50,114 nucleotides of DNA from Stappia albiluteola. GTDB lineage: Bacteria > Pseudomonadota > Alphaproteobacteria > Rhizobiales > Stappiaceae. How positions within the stretch are numbered: position 1 is the stretch's first letter; each line of letters begins with the position of its first letter. The stretch is from positions 1 to 50,114 of the forward strand of contig NZ_JACFXV010000030.1 in the NCBI RefSeq assembly GCF_014050225.1, in the 5' to 3' direction. The notes under the pieces are model-generated. The model made no database searches, was not told the origin of the DNA, and worked only from the letters and a program-made list of their open reading frames with translations. Both the position numbers and the translations under genes were made by a program. Of this stretch, positions 6,112 to 16,500 are shown one piece after another.

Positions 6112-8013
6112 TCAACCGTTGATGAAGCCGTGTTGCACTAGATACCGCACCACGTCATCCGCAAGGCTCTCGGCATCGCTCGCCGAAGTGTCGAGTGTGA
6201 TCTGGGCGTTCTCCGGCACCTCATAGGGGCTGTCGATGCCGGTAAAATTCTTCAGCTTGCCTTCGCGCGCCTTGCGATAGAGGCCCTTGGGGTCGCGCTG
6301 CTCGGCTAGTTCCAGTGGCGTCGAGACATAGATCTCAATGAACTCGCCCTCTTCCACTAGGTTTCTCGCCATCTGCCGCTCGGCGCGGAACGGCGAGATG
6401 AAGGAGACCAGCGTGATCAGGCCCGCATCCACGAAGAGCTTCGCGACTTCGCCCACCCGGCGAATGTTCTCCACCCGGTCGGCTTCGGTGAAACCGAGGT
6501 CGCGGTTGAGGCCGTGGCGCACGTTGTCGCCGTCGAGCAGATAGGTATGCCGCCCCAACGCGTGGAGCTTCTTCTCCACCAGGTTGGCGATGGTCGACTT
6601 ACCGGCACCCGACAGGCCGGTGAACCACAATACCGCCGGCTTCTGGCCCTTCAGCTCCGAATGCGCCTTCTTGTCGACGTCGAGCGCCTGCAGATGGATG
6701 TTCGAAGCGCGCCGGAGCGCATACCAGATCACGCCCGCACCGACAGTCTGGTTGGTGAACCGGTCGATGAGAATGAACGACCCCATCTCGCGATTGGTTT
6801 CGTAGGGATCGAAGGCAATCGGCGAGGACAGCGAGAGGTTGCAGAAGGCGACCTCGTTGAGGTGCATTTCCTTGGCCGCAAGATGCTCGAAGGAATTGAC
6901 GTCGATCTTGTGCTTGAGCTCGGTGACCGTCGCGGTGACCGTCTGGGATCCGGCCTTCAGCAGATAGGGACGGCCCGGAAAGAGCGCCTCGTCGTTCATC
7001 CAGATGACATGGGCTGAGAACTGGTCGGTCACATCGGGGCGCGAGTCAGGCGCACTGATGACGTCGCCGCGTGAGATATCGACCTCGTCCTCCAGCACCA
7101 GCGTCACGGAATCGCCGCTGACCGCAAGATCCTTGTCACCATCCATGGTGACGATGCGCGCCACTTGCGACGTCCGGCCGGACTTCGCGATAGCCACGCT
7201 GTCGCCGGGCCGCACGCTACCGCTGACGATCGTGCCGCAATAGCCGCGGAAGTCGAGATTGGGCCTGTTGACCCACTGAACCGGCATGCGGAATGGCCGT
7301 TTGCTCTCGTCTCCGTCAATCTCGATCGTGTTGAGGTGGTCGAGCAAGGTCGGCCCCTCATACCAGGGCATGGCCGGAGACCGGTCGATGATATTGTCGC
7401 CCTTCAGCGCCGAAACCGGCACGATTTCCAGGGTCTCGAAATCGAAAGTGCCGCCGAAGGCCTTGTATTCGGCCTCGATCTCGCGGAAGCGCTCCTCGCT
7501 GTAGTCAACGAGGTCCATCTTGTTAACGGCCACCACGACGTGGCGGATGCCGAGCAGCGAGACGATGAAGGAATGCCGCCGCGTCTGCGTCAGCACGCCC
7601 TTGCGCGCGTCGATCAGGATCACCGCCAGGTCGGCCGTCGAAGCGCCTGTCGCCATGTTGCGGGTATATTGCTCGTGCCCCGGCGTATCGGCGACGATGA
7701 ACTTGCGCCGGTCTGTGGCGAAGAAGCGGTAGGCTACATCAATGGTGATGCCCTGCTCCCTTTCCGCCTCCAGCCCATCGACGAGCAGGGCGAAGTCGAT
7801 ATCGCCGCCCACGGTGCCGTGCTTCTTGGAATCGCGCTTCAACGCGGCCAGCTGATCCTCGAAGATCAGCTTGGTGTCATAGAGCAGCCTGCCGATCAGC
7901 GTCGACTTGCCGTCGTCCACGCTGCCGCAGGTGATGAAGCGCAGGAAGCCTTTTTGCTCCTGTTCGGCCAGATATGCGGTGACCGCGCCGGAAACCCCGG
8001 ACATCTCGTTCAT
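6112..8013 (-). CDS. cysNC: Bifunctional sulfate adenylyltransferase large subunit / APS kinase (CysN-CysC fusion)
   Basis: 633 residues. Residues about 20-230 are the CysN GTPase with [15 protein letters not shown] (G1), DTPGHEQY (G3) and NKMDL (G4). EF-Tu-like beta domains follow to about 440. From about 455 a CysC APS kinase begins, with the P-loop GLSGAGKST (about 466-473) and [10 protein letters not shown]. CysN drives APS synthesis with CysD by GTP hydrolysis; CysC phosphorylates APS to PAPS. The fused form is the NodQ-type arrangement common in rhizobia. AAGGGG lies 6 bases before the ATG. It starts 9 bases after the cysD stop, as last gene of cysQ-cysD-cysNC. Confidence 0.95.
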   Translation of the reverse strand: MNEMSGVSGAVTAYLAEQEQKGFLRFITCGSVDDGKSTLIGRLLYDTKLIFEDQLAALKRDSKKHGTVGGDIDFALLVDGLEAEREQGITIDVAYRFFATDRRKFIVADTPGHEQYTRNMATGASTADLAVILIDARKGVLTQTRRHSFIVSLLGIRHVVVAVNKMDLVDYSEERFREIEAEYKAFGGTFDFETLEIVPVSALKGDNIIDRSPAMPWYEGPTLLDHLNTIEIDGDESKRPFRMPVQWVNRPNLDFRGYCGTIVSGSVRPGDSVAIAKSGRTSQVARIVTMDGDKDLAVSGDSVTLVLEDEVDISRGDVISAPDSRPDVTDQFSAHVIWMNDEALFPGRPYLLKAGSQTVTATVTELKHKIDVNSFEHLAAKEMHLNEVAFCNLSLSSPIAFDPYETNREMGSFILIDRFTNQTVGAGVIWYALRRASNIHLQALDVDKKAHSELKGQKPAVLWFTGLSGAGKSTIANLVEKKLHALGRHTYLLDGDNVRHGLNRDLGFTEADRVENIRRVGEVAKLFVDAGLITLVSFISPFRAERQMARNLVEEGEFIEIYVSTPLELAEQRDPKGLYRKAREGKLKNFTGIDSPYEVPENAQITLDTSASDAESLADDVVRYLVQHGFING

Positions 8014-8022
8014 GACAGCCCC

Positions 8023-8946
8023 TTAGAAATAGCCTTCGCGCTTCTTCTTTTCCATCGACGCGCTGTCGTCGTGGTCGATCATGCGGCCCGAACGTTCGGA
8101 CGTCCGGGCTACCAGCATCTCCTGCACGATATCCTCGAGCGTCGTCGCACCGGATTCAACCGCGCCCGTCAGCGGGTAGCAGCCGAGCGTGCGGAAGCGC
8201 ACGGTGCGCATTTCCGGCACTTCGCCATCCCTGAGCGGCATGCGCTCATCATCGACCATGATGATTGTACCGTCGCGCTCCACCACCGGACGCTTGTCGG
8301 CGAAGTAGAGGGGCACGATCGGAATATCCTCGGCCAGGATGTATTGCCAGATATCGAGCTCGGTCCAGTTGGAGAGCGGGAAGACGCGGATCGACTCCCC
8401 CGCCTTCACGCGCGTGTTGTAGAGCGACCAGAGTTCGGGACGCTGGTTCTTCGGATCCCAGCTGTGGGCGGAATTGCGGAACGAGAAGATGCGTTCCTTC
8501 GCGCGCGACTTTTCCTCGTCGCGCCGCGCGCCGCCGAAGGCCGCGTCGAACTGGTGCAGGCTGAGCGCCTGCTTCAGCGCGTCGGTCTTCATGACCTGCG
8601 TGTAGTAGGAAGAGCCGTGATCGAACGGATTGACGTTCTCCGCCTGCCCTTGCGGATTGGTATGCACGATCAATTCCATGCCCGCTTCCGCCGCCATCCG
8701 GTCGCGGAACGCGATCATCTCCCGAAACTTCCACGTGGTGTCGATGTGCATCAGCGGAAAGGGTGGCGGCGCAGGATAGAATGCCTTGCGGGCAAGGTGG
8801 AGCATGACGCTCGAATCCTTGCCGATCGAATAGAGCATGACCGGCTTCTTCATCTCCGCGGCGACTTCCCGGATGATCCGGATCGACTCCGCTTCAAGCC
8901 GTTTCAGATGGCTACGCCTCTCAGGCACGATATCAATCTCCAGCAT
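8023..8946 (-). CDS. cysD: Sulfate adenylyltransferase small subunit (CysD)
   Basis: About 307 residues from the ATG at 8946. It shows the PP-loop-like [60 protein letters not shown], and the typical C-terminus KKKREGYF. Together with CysN it makes adenosine 5'-phosphosulfate from sulfate and ATP. A TTG at 9006 would add 20 residues and begin 6 bases after the cysQ stop; those residues ([12 protein letters not shown]) are unlike CysD, so the ATG is preferred, although its upstream GGACGAG is a modest ribosome site. Confidence 0.93.
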   Translation of the reverse strand: MLEIDIVPERRSHLKRLEAESIRIIREVAAEMKKPVMLYSIGKDSSVMLHLARKAFYPAPPPFPLMHIDTTWKFREMIAFRDRMAAEAGMELIVHTNPQGQAENVNPFDHGSSYYTQVMKTDALKQALSLHQFDAAFGGARRDEEKSRAKERIFSFRNSAHSWDPKNQRPELWSLYNTRVKAGESIRVFPLSNWTELDIWQYILAEDIPIVPLYFADKRPVVERDGTIIMVDDERMPLRDGEVPEMRTVRFRTLGCYPLTGAVESGATTLEDIVQEMLVARTSERSGRMIDHDDSASMEKKKREGYF

Positions 8947-9012
8947 CTCGTCCGTCGCAATACGGACGCAAAACCGACGGCCCGCTTCAATTGCCCGCCG
9001 TCTCAAAGTTTC

Positions 9013-9858
9013 TCAGGCCGGCGCGGCGGCAGTCTCGCCGATCGCCTGCCTCACCCTGCTTTCCAGGGCTTGATCGCCAAAGGCGATGAAATCGGGGTTC
9101 GCGAAATCCGTATCCGTCGCCTGACCGCGTTTGTCATAGGCAAGAGGAGTGCCGTCCGTCCTGATCACGGCACCTCCCGCTGCAGCAAGTACGGCCTGAC
9201 CCGCGGCCGTATCCCATTCCATCGTCCGCCCGAAACGCGGATAGACGTCCGCCTCACCACAGGCAAGCAGACAGAATTTCAGCGACGAGCCGACCGAAAC
9301 GCGATCCGTCACGCCAAGACGATCGAGAAAGGCTTCGGTCTCGGGAGAATTGTGCGAACGGCTCGCGACAGCGACCAGCGCTTCCGTCGGCGCCCGGCGC
9401 ACCTGAATGCGGGTTTCGGCATTCATTTCGGCATTGTCGGCCTCGAGGCGGTACGCTCCCGCTGCAAGCGACCCGGCAAAAGCTTCGCCACGCGCGGGTG
9501 CAAGCACGACGCCGGCGACCGGAACGCCGTTTTCGATCAGCGCGATATTGACTGTGTAGTCGGGCCGTCCGGAAATGAACTCCCTGGTTCCGTCAAGCGG
9601 ATCGACAAGGAAGAAACGCCCGGCGGACGGCGGAACATTCCCGGCACTCACCGCCTCTTCCGCGACTACCGGGACGTCCGGAAAGAATTGCTTCAGTTGC
9701 GCCAGGATGAGGTCTTCGGCCTGCTGGTCGGCCAGCGTCACCGGAGAATCGTCGGCCTTGGACTGGACTGAAGTTCCGTTCCGGTAATGCGAAAGCGTAA
9801 CGCGCCCGGCAGCCCAGGCGATCGCATTCAGGATCCGGATCGTATTCAAGTCGGTCAA
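9013..9858 (-). CDS. cysQ: 3'(2'),5'-bisphosphate nucleotidase (CysQ)
   Basis: About 281 residues of the inositol-monophosphatase fold: DDSPVTLADQQAED, VVAEEAVSAG, FLVDPLDGTREFISG (metal-binding DPLDGT), and EWDTAAGQAVLAAAGG. It hydrolyses PAP, the by-product of PAPS use, to AMP and recycles PAPS pools. The frame is open to 10014, but AGGAGGT (9870-9864) sits 5-6 bases before a TTG at 9858, giving MTDLNTIRILNAIAWAAG, the expected N-terminus. A GTG at 9864 overlaps the ribosome site and is excluded. The ribosome site is fully paired in a predicted hairpin (9863-9892). First gene of the sulfate-activation operon. Confidence 0.9.
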   Translation of the reverse strand: MTDLNTIRILNAIAWAAGRVTLSHYRNGTSVQSKADDSPVTLADQQAEDLILAQLKQFFPDVPVVAEEAVSAGNVPPSAGRFFLVDPLDGTREFISGRPDYTVNIALIENGVPVAGVVLAPARGEAFAGSLAAGAYRLEADNAEMNAETRIQVRRAPTEALVAVASRSHNSPETEAFLDRLGVTDRVSVGSSLKFCLLACGEADVYPRFGRTMEWDTAAGQAVLAAAGGAVIRTDGTPLAYDKRGQATDTDFANPDFIAFGDQALESRVRQAIGETAAAPA

Positions 9859-9862
9859 GGGC

Positions 9863-9892
9863 ACCTCCTGCGCGGGAACTGAGGCAGGAGGT
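9863..9892 (-). promoter_or_regulatory. cysQ: Anti-Shine-Dalgarno hairpin in the cysQ leader
   Basis: In the cysQ transcript, ACCTCCTGC (9892-9884) pairs perfectly over 9 bases with GCAGGAGGT (9871-9863) across a 12-base loop. The right arm contains the whole AGGAGGT ribosome site, five to six bases before the TTG start. It matches no riboswitch class that I recognise, and no larger aptamer is evident upstream. Confidence 0.6.
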
Positions 9893-10501
9893 AAAGATAC
9901 CGCCCCGGCAATGCAAGGAAACTGAACCCCAATTGCGGTCGCAACATGAGCATCTTTTTCCAAATGCACCCGGACTCGGGCGAATACAGGATCGGGACAG
10001 ACGCGAAAATCCATTCACAAACCGTGACACCATAATCGCGAGCAAAGGTGCCGACAATGAAAAGACAATCGATTTCAATGCGGTCCGCGAAACCCAAATG
10101 TTACGATGACCTCGCTCGAAGCCGGCCGACGCCATTTCGTATTTGCAGTGTCCTGCCAGTATGGCTAAGACGCTAATATGGCAAGCCGCCAAAATAAAAG
10201 GCACAGGACGACGGTCTGGTTTGCCCGATCCGGGCGCGCGGGGGAGGCCTTGAAACCTATGCGGATAACAGAAAGTGAAGAAAGGGCTCTTCCAATTTCC
10301 GCAAGGTTCACTCCATCCAGATCTCGCCACCCGACGAAATCGGGTGGGTCGTCGATGAAAATCTCGCTCCGAAAGAGATTGTGGTATTGCATGTAAGTAC
10401 CTGATCCGCGATACCCGTTTGCCGCATTCAGCTGACGAGCTGGGCAATCAGGAATTGCAGTCGAATTCAGCGAGCAAAACGAAATTTGATGGAATAGGGT
10501 A
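9893..10501. other. Divergent regulatory spacer between cysQ and the PKS gene
   Basis: 609 bases without a supported gene. It must hold the promoters of both divergent operons. A hairpin lies at 10327-10347 (CCACCCGA / TCGGGTGG around CGAAA) about 155 bases before the PKS start, with no T-run. An AT-leaning part (10170-10200) is a candidate promoter area. A minus-strand frame from 10392 contains FRSEIFIDDPPDFVGW, which looks protein-like, but it then degrades, so it is not called. Confidence 0.5.
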
Positions 10502-13500
10502 ATGGCGACCAGGCACTGTGACATTTCTATTTCCGGCTATGCTTCCAGGGTGCCTGGGGCAAATTCCGCCGAACAGTTCTGGTCAAACCTTACCAACGAA
10601 GTCTGCAGCGTCACCTCAATCACCGAGGACCGTTTCCCGCTTTCCAGATACGGCCATCCCGACCGCAACGTCAGTGGCAAGAGCTACACGTGGGCGGCAG
10701 GGGTAATCGATAACGTGTGGAGCTTCGATCCCACATTCTTCGGCATTTCCCCGCGCGAAGCCGTGCAGATGGATCCGCAGCAGCGCATCCTGCTCGAGGT
10801 CGTCTGGGAAGCGCTCGAGCATGCCGGCATCCGGCCGTCCGAACTTGCCGGCACTGATGCGGGCGTGTTCGTCGGCGCTTCGTCGCTCGATTATCACCAC
10901 CGCTTCGTCTTCGATCCGTCGGCCCTGGACATGCAGATGATGACCGGCAATACGCTGTCGATCATCTCAAACCGCATTTCCTACATCTACGATCTTCGCG
11001 GTCCGAGCTTCACCGTCGACACTGCCTGTTCGTCTTCGCTCGTTGCCCTGCACGAGGCGATCAATGCCGTTGAGAGCGGCCAGGTGGAAACCGCGATCGT
11101 CGCCGGCGTCAACATGCTGTTGAGTCCGCTGTCCTATCTCGGCTTCTCGCGCGCCTCGATGCTTTCGAAACAAGGGCTTTGCCGCGCCTTCGACGCCGAC
11201 GGCGACGGCTATGTGCGTTCCGAGGGTGCGGTTGCCTTCGTGCTTCGCCGCAGCGACATCGCCCGCGCGAAGGGAGACACGATCCACGCCCGCATCCTGG
11301 CATCCGGCCTCAACGCGGACGGGCGGACGGTCGGCATGTCGCTACCCTCGTCCGATGCCCAGGGACAACTTCTGCGCGACATCTACGAAGGGCTTGGGAT
11401 CGATCCTGCCGACCTGGCTTTCGTCGAGGCGCACGGTACCGGCACGCGGGTTGGCGATCCGGCGGAAGCAGGCGCTCTCGGCTCGATCGTGGCCCGCAGG
11501 CGCACCGCACCGCTGCCGATCGGCTCTGTGAAGACCAATGTCGGCCATCTCGAATCCGCCTCCGGCGCTGTGGGCCTTCTGAAGGCGTTGCTGTCGCTGA
11601 AAAAGGATTTCTTCCCGCGCTCGCTCCACTTCGATACGCCGAACCCGGATATCGACTTCGGCGACCTCAATCTCAAGGTCGCCGGCGAGGCGGTGAAGCT
11701 CGAAAAAAGTGACAGGCCGCGGCTTGCCGGCATCAATTCCTTCGGTTTCGGTGGCACCAACGCCCATGTCGTGATTGCTGACGGAGAGACGACGACCGCG
11801 CCCGACAGCGATGCGCCGGCCAACGCTCCTCTCGTCCTTTCCGCCAGGAGCGCGGATTCCCTCGTCCGCCTTGCCGGCGCCTATCGCCAGCGCCTTTCGG
11901 AAGCGAAAGGCGATGAGCCTGCCGCCGCCGTTCTTTCCGCCGCGGCGCACAGGCGCGACTGGCTGGATCACCGGCTTGTCGTATTGGGCGAAACCCCGGA
12001 GCAGAAGGCAGCCGCCCTTGGTGCCTATCTTGCCAATGAGCCGCACGAAGACATCATCACTGGGCGTGCACCGGCAGGCGGCGGCAAACTCGCCTTCCTG
12101 TTTTCCGGCAACGGATCGCAATGGGCCGGCATGGGCCGACAGGCGTTCGAGCAGGACGAAGCCTTCCGCAAGGCATTCGGCGAGGTCGACGCGGCGTTCA
12201 GCGCCATCTCCGGCTGGTCGCTCGAGGAAATGCTGTTTTCTCCCTCTCTTGAGCAGGAAATCGAGAGGGCCGAAATCAGCCAGCCCCTGCTCTTCGGCGT
12301 TCAGGCCGCGCTGACGCAGTCGCTGCGGGAAAAGGGTATCGCCCCGCAGGCGGTTGCGGGCCACAGCGTTGGCGAGGTCGCCGCCGCCTGGGCGGCCGAC
12401 GCGCTGACGCTCACCCAGGCCGTGCAGGTGATTTACGCCCGCTCGCGCTACCAGGAGCAGGTGCGTGGCCAGGGTACCATGGCCGCCCTGCTGCTTTCAG
12501 AGGAAGAGAGCCAAGCAGCGATACAGGAATCCGGTCTCGACGGCATCGAGATTGCGGCGGTGAACAGCCGCCGCAGTGTCACGATTTCCGGCCCGACCGC
12601 CAGCATCGACGCCTTTGCGAAGTTTGCACGCTCCAAACGCTGGGCGCTGCGCAAGCTCGGCATTGCCTACCCCTTCCATTCGCAGCTCATCGACCCGATC
12701 GAGTTGCCGCTGAAGCAGGCTCTCAGCGACCTGACGCCGGCAGCACCGGCGATTCCCTTCGTGTCGTCGGTTGATCCGGAGCAGGATGCGATCATCGCCG
12801 ACGGGACATATTGGTGGCGCAATGTTCGCCAACCGGTGCGGTTCGCCGACGCGGTGGCGAAGCTCATCGAGCTTGGCTCTACCGTTTTCGTGGAAATCGG
12901 GCCGCGGCCGGTGCTCACCACCTATGCATCCGACATGGTGCGGGAGAATTCCGGCAGCGGTCTTGTGCTGGCCAGCCTCGACAACAGCAAATCGCACCAG
13001 CGTTCCGACAATCCGGTAGCCGCGATTGCCGCGACCATCGTCGCGAATGGCGGCGCCGTCGATATCGCGCGCTTTGTCGGGTCCGTCGGCAGGCCGCTCC
13101 CGGACCTGCCGGCCTATCCATGGCAGATGCAGGACTTCCGTCCTGAAGAAACGGACGAAAATACGCAGGCAATGTTCGCCCGCTCATGGCCGCTGCTTGG
13201 AAACCGCCTGAGCGCGAGCAGCAGCGAATGGTTCAATCATTGTGATGCGAAGCTCAATCCCTTCCTCGGCGACCATCGGGTTGAGGATTCCGTCGTCTTC
13301 CCGGCGGCCGGCTTTGCGGAGATGGCGCTTCGCGCCGTATCGGAATGGACGGATTGTGATGCCGTCGAACTGCGGGATGTCGAAATCCTGCGTCCGCTCG
13401 TGCTGGATGGCTCCGATATCCAGGAAACGATGGTCCGGGTATCGGCTGACGACAGGGTAGTGGAGATCTTCAGCCGCCCAAGGCTGAAAGGCGCCGATTG

Positions 13501-16500
13501 GTCTCTCAATGTGCGCGGCCACTTCATCACGCCCTCGAAGATCAGGCAGCGCGAGGCATTGGATGCCGGCGCGTCGGCCTCCTCCGTGACGATTGATGCC
13601 GAGGAACTCTACCGCCTGACCCGCGAACACGGCCTGAACTACGGCCCGGCATTCCGCCGCGCGAAATCGGTGGAGCGCATCGACGAGCGCACCGCGCGCG
13701 TGGCGCTCGAACCCCGTCACGCCGATATCGGAAGCACGCGCTTTTCGCTTTGTCCGACGCTGCTCGATTCCGGCTTCCATGGCCTGTTCGCCCTGCTCGG
13801 CGACAAATCCGGCGATAACGGCAAGCGCAGCTTCCTGCCCGTACGCATCGGACGGCTGCAACTCGCTGCGACCGGAAAAGACCCCGCATTCGTCGACATC
13901 CGCATCACCAAGGCCTCACCGCGTTCGGTGGAAGCGAGCTTTGACCTTCTGGATGCCGACGGTGCTCTCGTCGCGCGCCTTACCGGCGCAAGGTTCAAGG
14001 CTGTTCAGCTTTCCGTCCCGCTGCAACGCGACAGCCTCGTCTACCGCACATATGCGCGCCTCCTTCCCGACCGCCAGGCGCCATCGGCCGTCGATGCTGT
14101 CCTTGGCAACGACGTCGCGAGCCTCGCCCTGAAGAGCGGTGTGATTTCCGCCGACGAAGCGGAGCCCGAGGATGCCGCGCTCCTGATCGAGGCCCTTGCC
14201 CGGTCGGTTGCTCATCAGACAATCGCAACGCTCGCCGATGCGGGCGAGTTCGATCCGGACAGGGCGATGTCCACCGGCGGCCTGCACGAATCCGCAAGGC
14301 CACTCGTCGGTGCGCTGCTGAACTGGCTATTGGACGCGGATTTCGTTGAGGAGACGGAGTCGGGCTGGAAAGTAACCGATCCGAATGAACAGCCCTCGCC
14401 GGCGGCGATCCTGTCGGCGGTCATGGAGCAGGCACCGGAACATATCGCCGTTGCCTCGCTGCTCGCACGCCTTGCGGAAGAACTGCCCGGGATCTTGCGC
14501 ACCGGCCTTTCCGAAAGCGCATCGTCCCTGTTCTCCTCAAGCCTGCTCGAAGCCACGCTGATTGCCTCGCCCGAAGCGCGCGCCTCGGATAATGGGGTGG
14601 AAGCCTTCGCGACGACCCTGATCGATGGGTGGCCGGAAGGGAAAACCCTTTCCATTCTCCTTGTCGGCGCGACCCGGCAAAACCTTGCGCGAGCCCTGCA
14701 GGCAAAGCTCGATCCTCACTATGCGGCTCTCGCCGTCACCGACACGCACGAGGCAACCCTTCAGCGGGCAAAGTCCCAGCAGCAGAAAGACGACGCCATC
14801 CGCTTCGTCGATTTCGACGAGGAAGCGCTGGAGGCAGAAGGTCCGTTCGACATGGTACTGTCTTCCTCCGGCCTTTCGGATTGCTCGCAAGAGGATCTGG
14901 CCCTGCTTCGAGGACAATTACGCACCGGCGGCCTGTTGATGGCAATCGAGCCGCTACCCTCGCTGGCGAGCGATCTGGTGCGCGGCGTAGGACGGGATTG
15001 GTGGACGAAGGGCGCGGGTGGCGAATTCGCCCTCTCCTGCCTGAAGTTCGAGGACGAATGGCAGAGCGAACTGGAGCGTTCGGGCTTCGACAACTGCACC
15101 ACCTTTCCTTTCGCTTCATCGACGGTCGAAGCGAGCGTATTGACTGCGCGAGCAGGCGGGCGGGAAACGCAGGCGGAAAATGTTGCCGCGGCACAACCGG
15201 CGATCTCGCCGTCGCTGCTCGTTATCGCCGACGACCTGCTCCAGACCCGGCGTCACCTCGAACACCTGCTGCCTGCCCTTGAGGCCGAAGGTATCGGTGC
15301 GATCCGGATTTCCTTTGGGGAACAAACGAGGCTCGATACCGCCGGGAACGGAACGATCGACCCGATCGGCGACAGGGACAGGCTCAAGGCGCTGATCGGC
15401 CAATGCGCGTCCGGGATCATTCACCTCGACGGCGCCTACAATGAAGATGGCAACGACCAGGATGCGGTTGATACGCGGCTTTGGTCGCTGACAAGACTGC
15501 TGAAAGCGATCGGCGGCGACACTGCCCGTTTGTGGGTCGTAGCACCCGGCGCCGCGCAGGATTTCGCGCGCGACGACGTCGAAGGCTCGCCCCGCCAGGC
15601 GGCCGCCTGGGCCTATGGCCGCGTGGCCATGAACGAATACAGCGACGTCGATCTGCGCCTTGTCGACGTGTCGCCGGACCTCGCCCCGAAGGATGCCGCG
15701 TTGCGTCTCGCTGCGGAAATCGCCGCTCCCGGCGAAGAGCGCGAGGTGGTGATAGCTTCGGATGGCAACCGCTACGGCCTCCGTATCCAGCGCGGCGCGC
15801 TGCTGTCCGAAACGCCCGAAAACCTCACGGGCGATGTCGCCTTGCGGCTCGACATCCGTCGACAGGGTTCGCTCGACGAGTTGCGTTGGCAACCGGTCGT
15901 CCGCCCCGCCCCGGAGGGAAGCGAGGTGGAAATCGCGGTCGAGGCGAGCGGCCTTAATTTCCGCGACGTGATGTGGGCGCTCGGCCTGCTGCCGGAAGAG
16001 GCCCTCGAAGATGGCTTCGCCGGCCCTACGCTCGGCATGGAATGCGCGGGCCGTGTGGTGCGTACCGGAGGGGCAGTCTCCAGGTTCAAGGTTGGGGACC
16101 GGGTTATGACTTTCGCGCCGGCCTGCCTTGCAAGCCACGTGACGGTCGACGAAAGCGCCTGCGCCGCCGTACCGGACGCGATGCCCTCCGCGGCGGCTGC
16201 CACGGTGCCCGTCACCTTCCTGACCGCCTATTACGCCCTCGTCCACCTCGCCCATATCGAGCGCGGCGAAACGGTGCTTATCCACGGCGGCGCCGGCGGC
16301 ATCGGCCTTGCCGCCCTTCAGATCGCCAAGTGGCGCGGCGCCGTGGTTATCGCCACGGCCGGTTCGCCGGAAAAGCGGGCGATGCTCCGTCTGGCGGGCG
16401 CCGATCAAGTGCTTGATTCCAGAAGCCTCGATTTCGTCGAGGAAGTGATGGACCTGACCGGCGGCGAGGGTGTCGACGCGGTATTGAACTCGCTCTTTGG

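Noticed and set aside
7165-9771. 868-codon open frame on the plus strand
   Set aside because: It runs antisense through cysNC, cysD and cysQ, is rich in Arg/His/Asp/Val without domains, and is explained by high GC content opposite three well-supported genes.
10165-10392. Minus-strand small frame beginning MQYHNLFRSEIFIDD in the cysQ-PKS spacer
   Set aside because: The first 40 residues look protein-like and AGGT lies 7 bases upstream, but the rest degrades and no family is recognised; kept only as a note.
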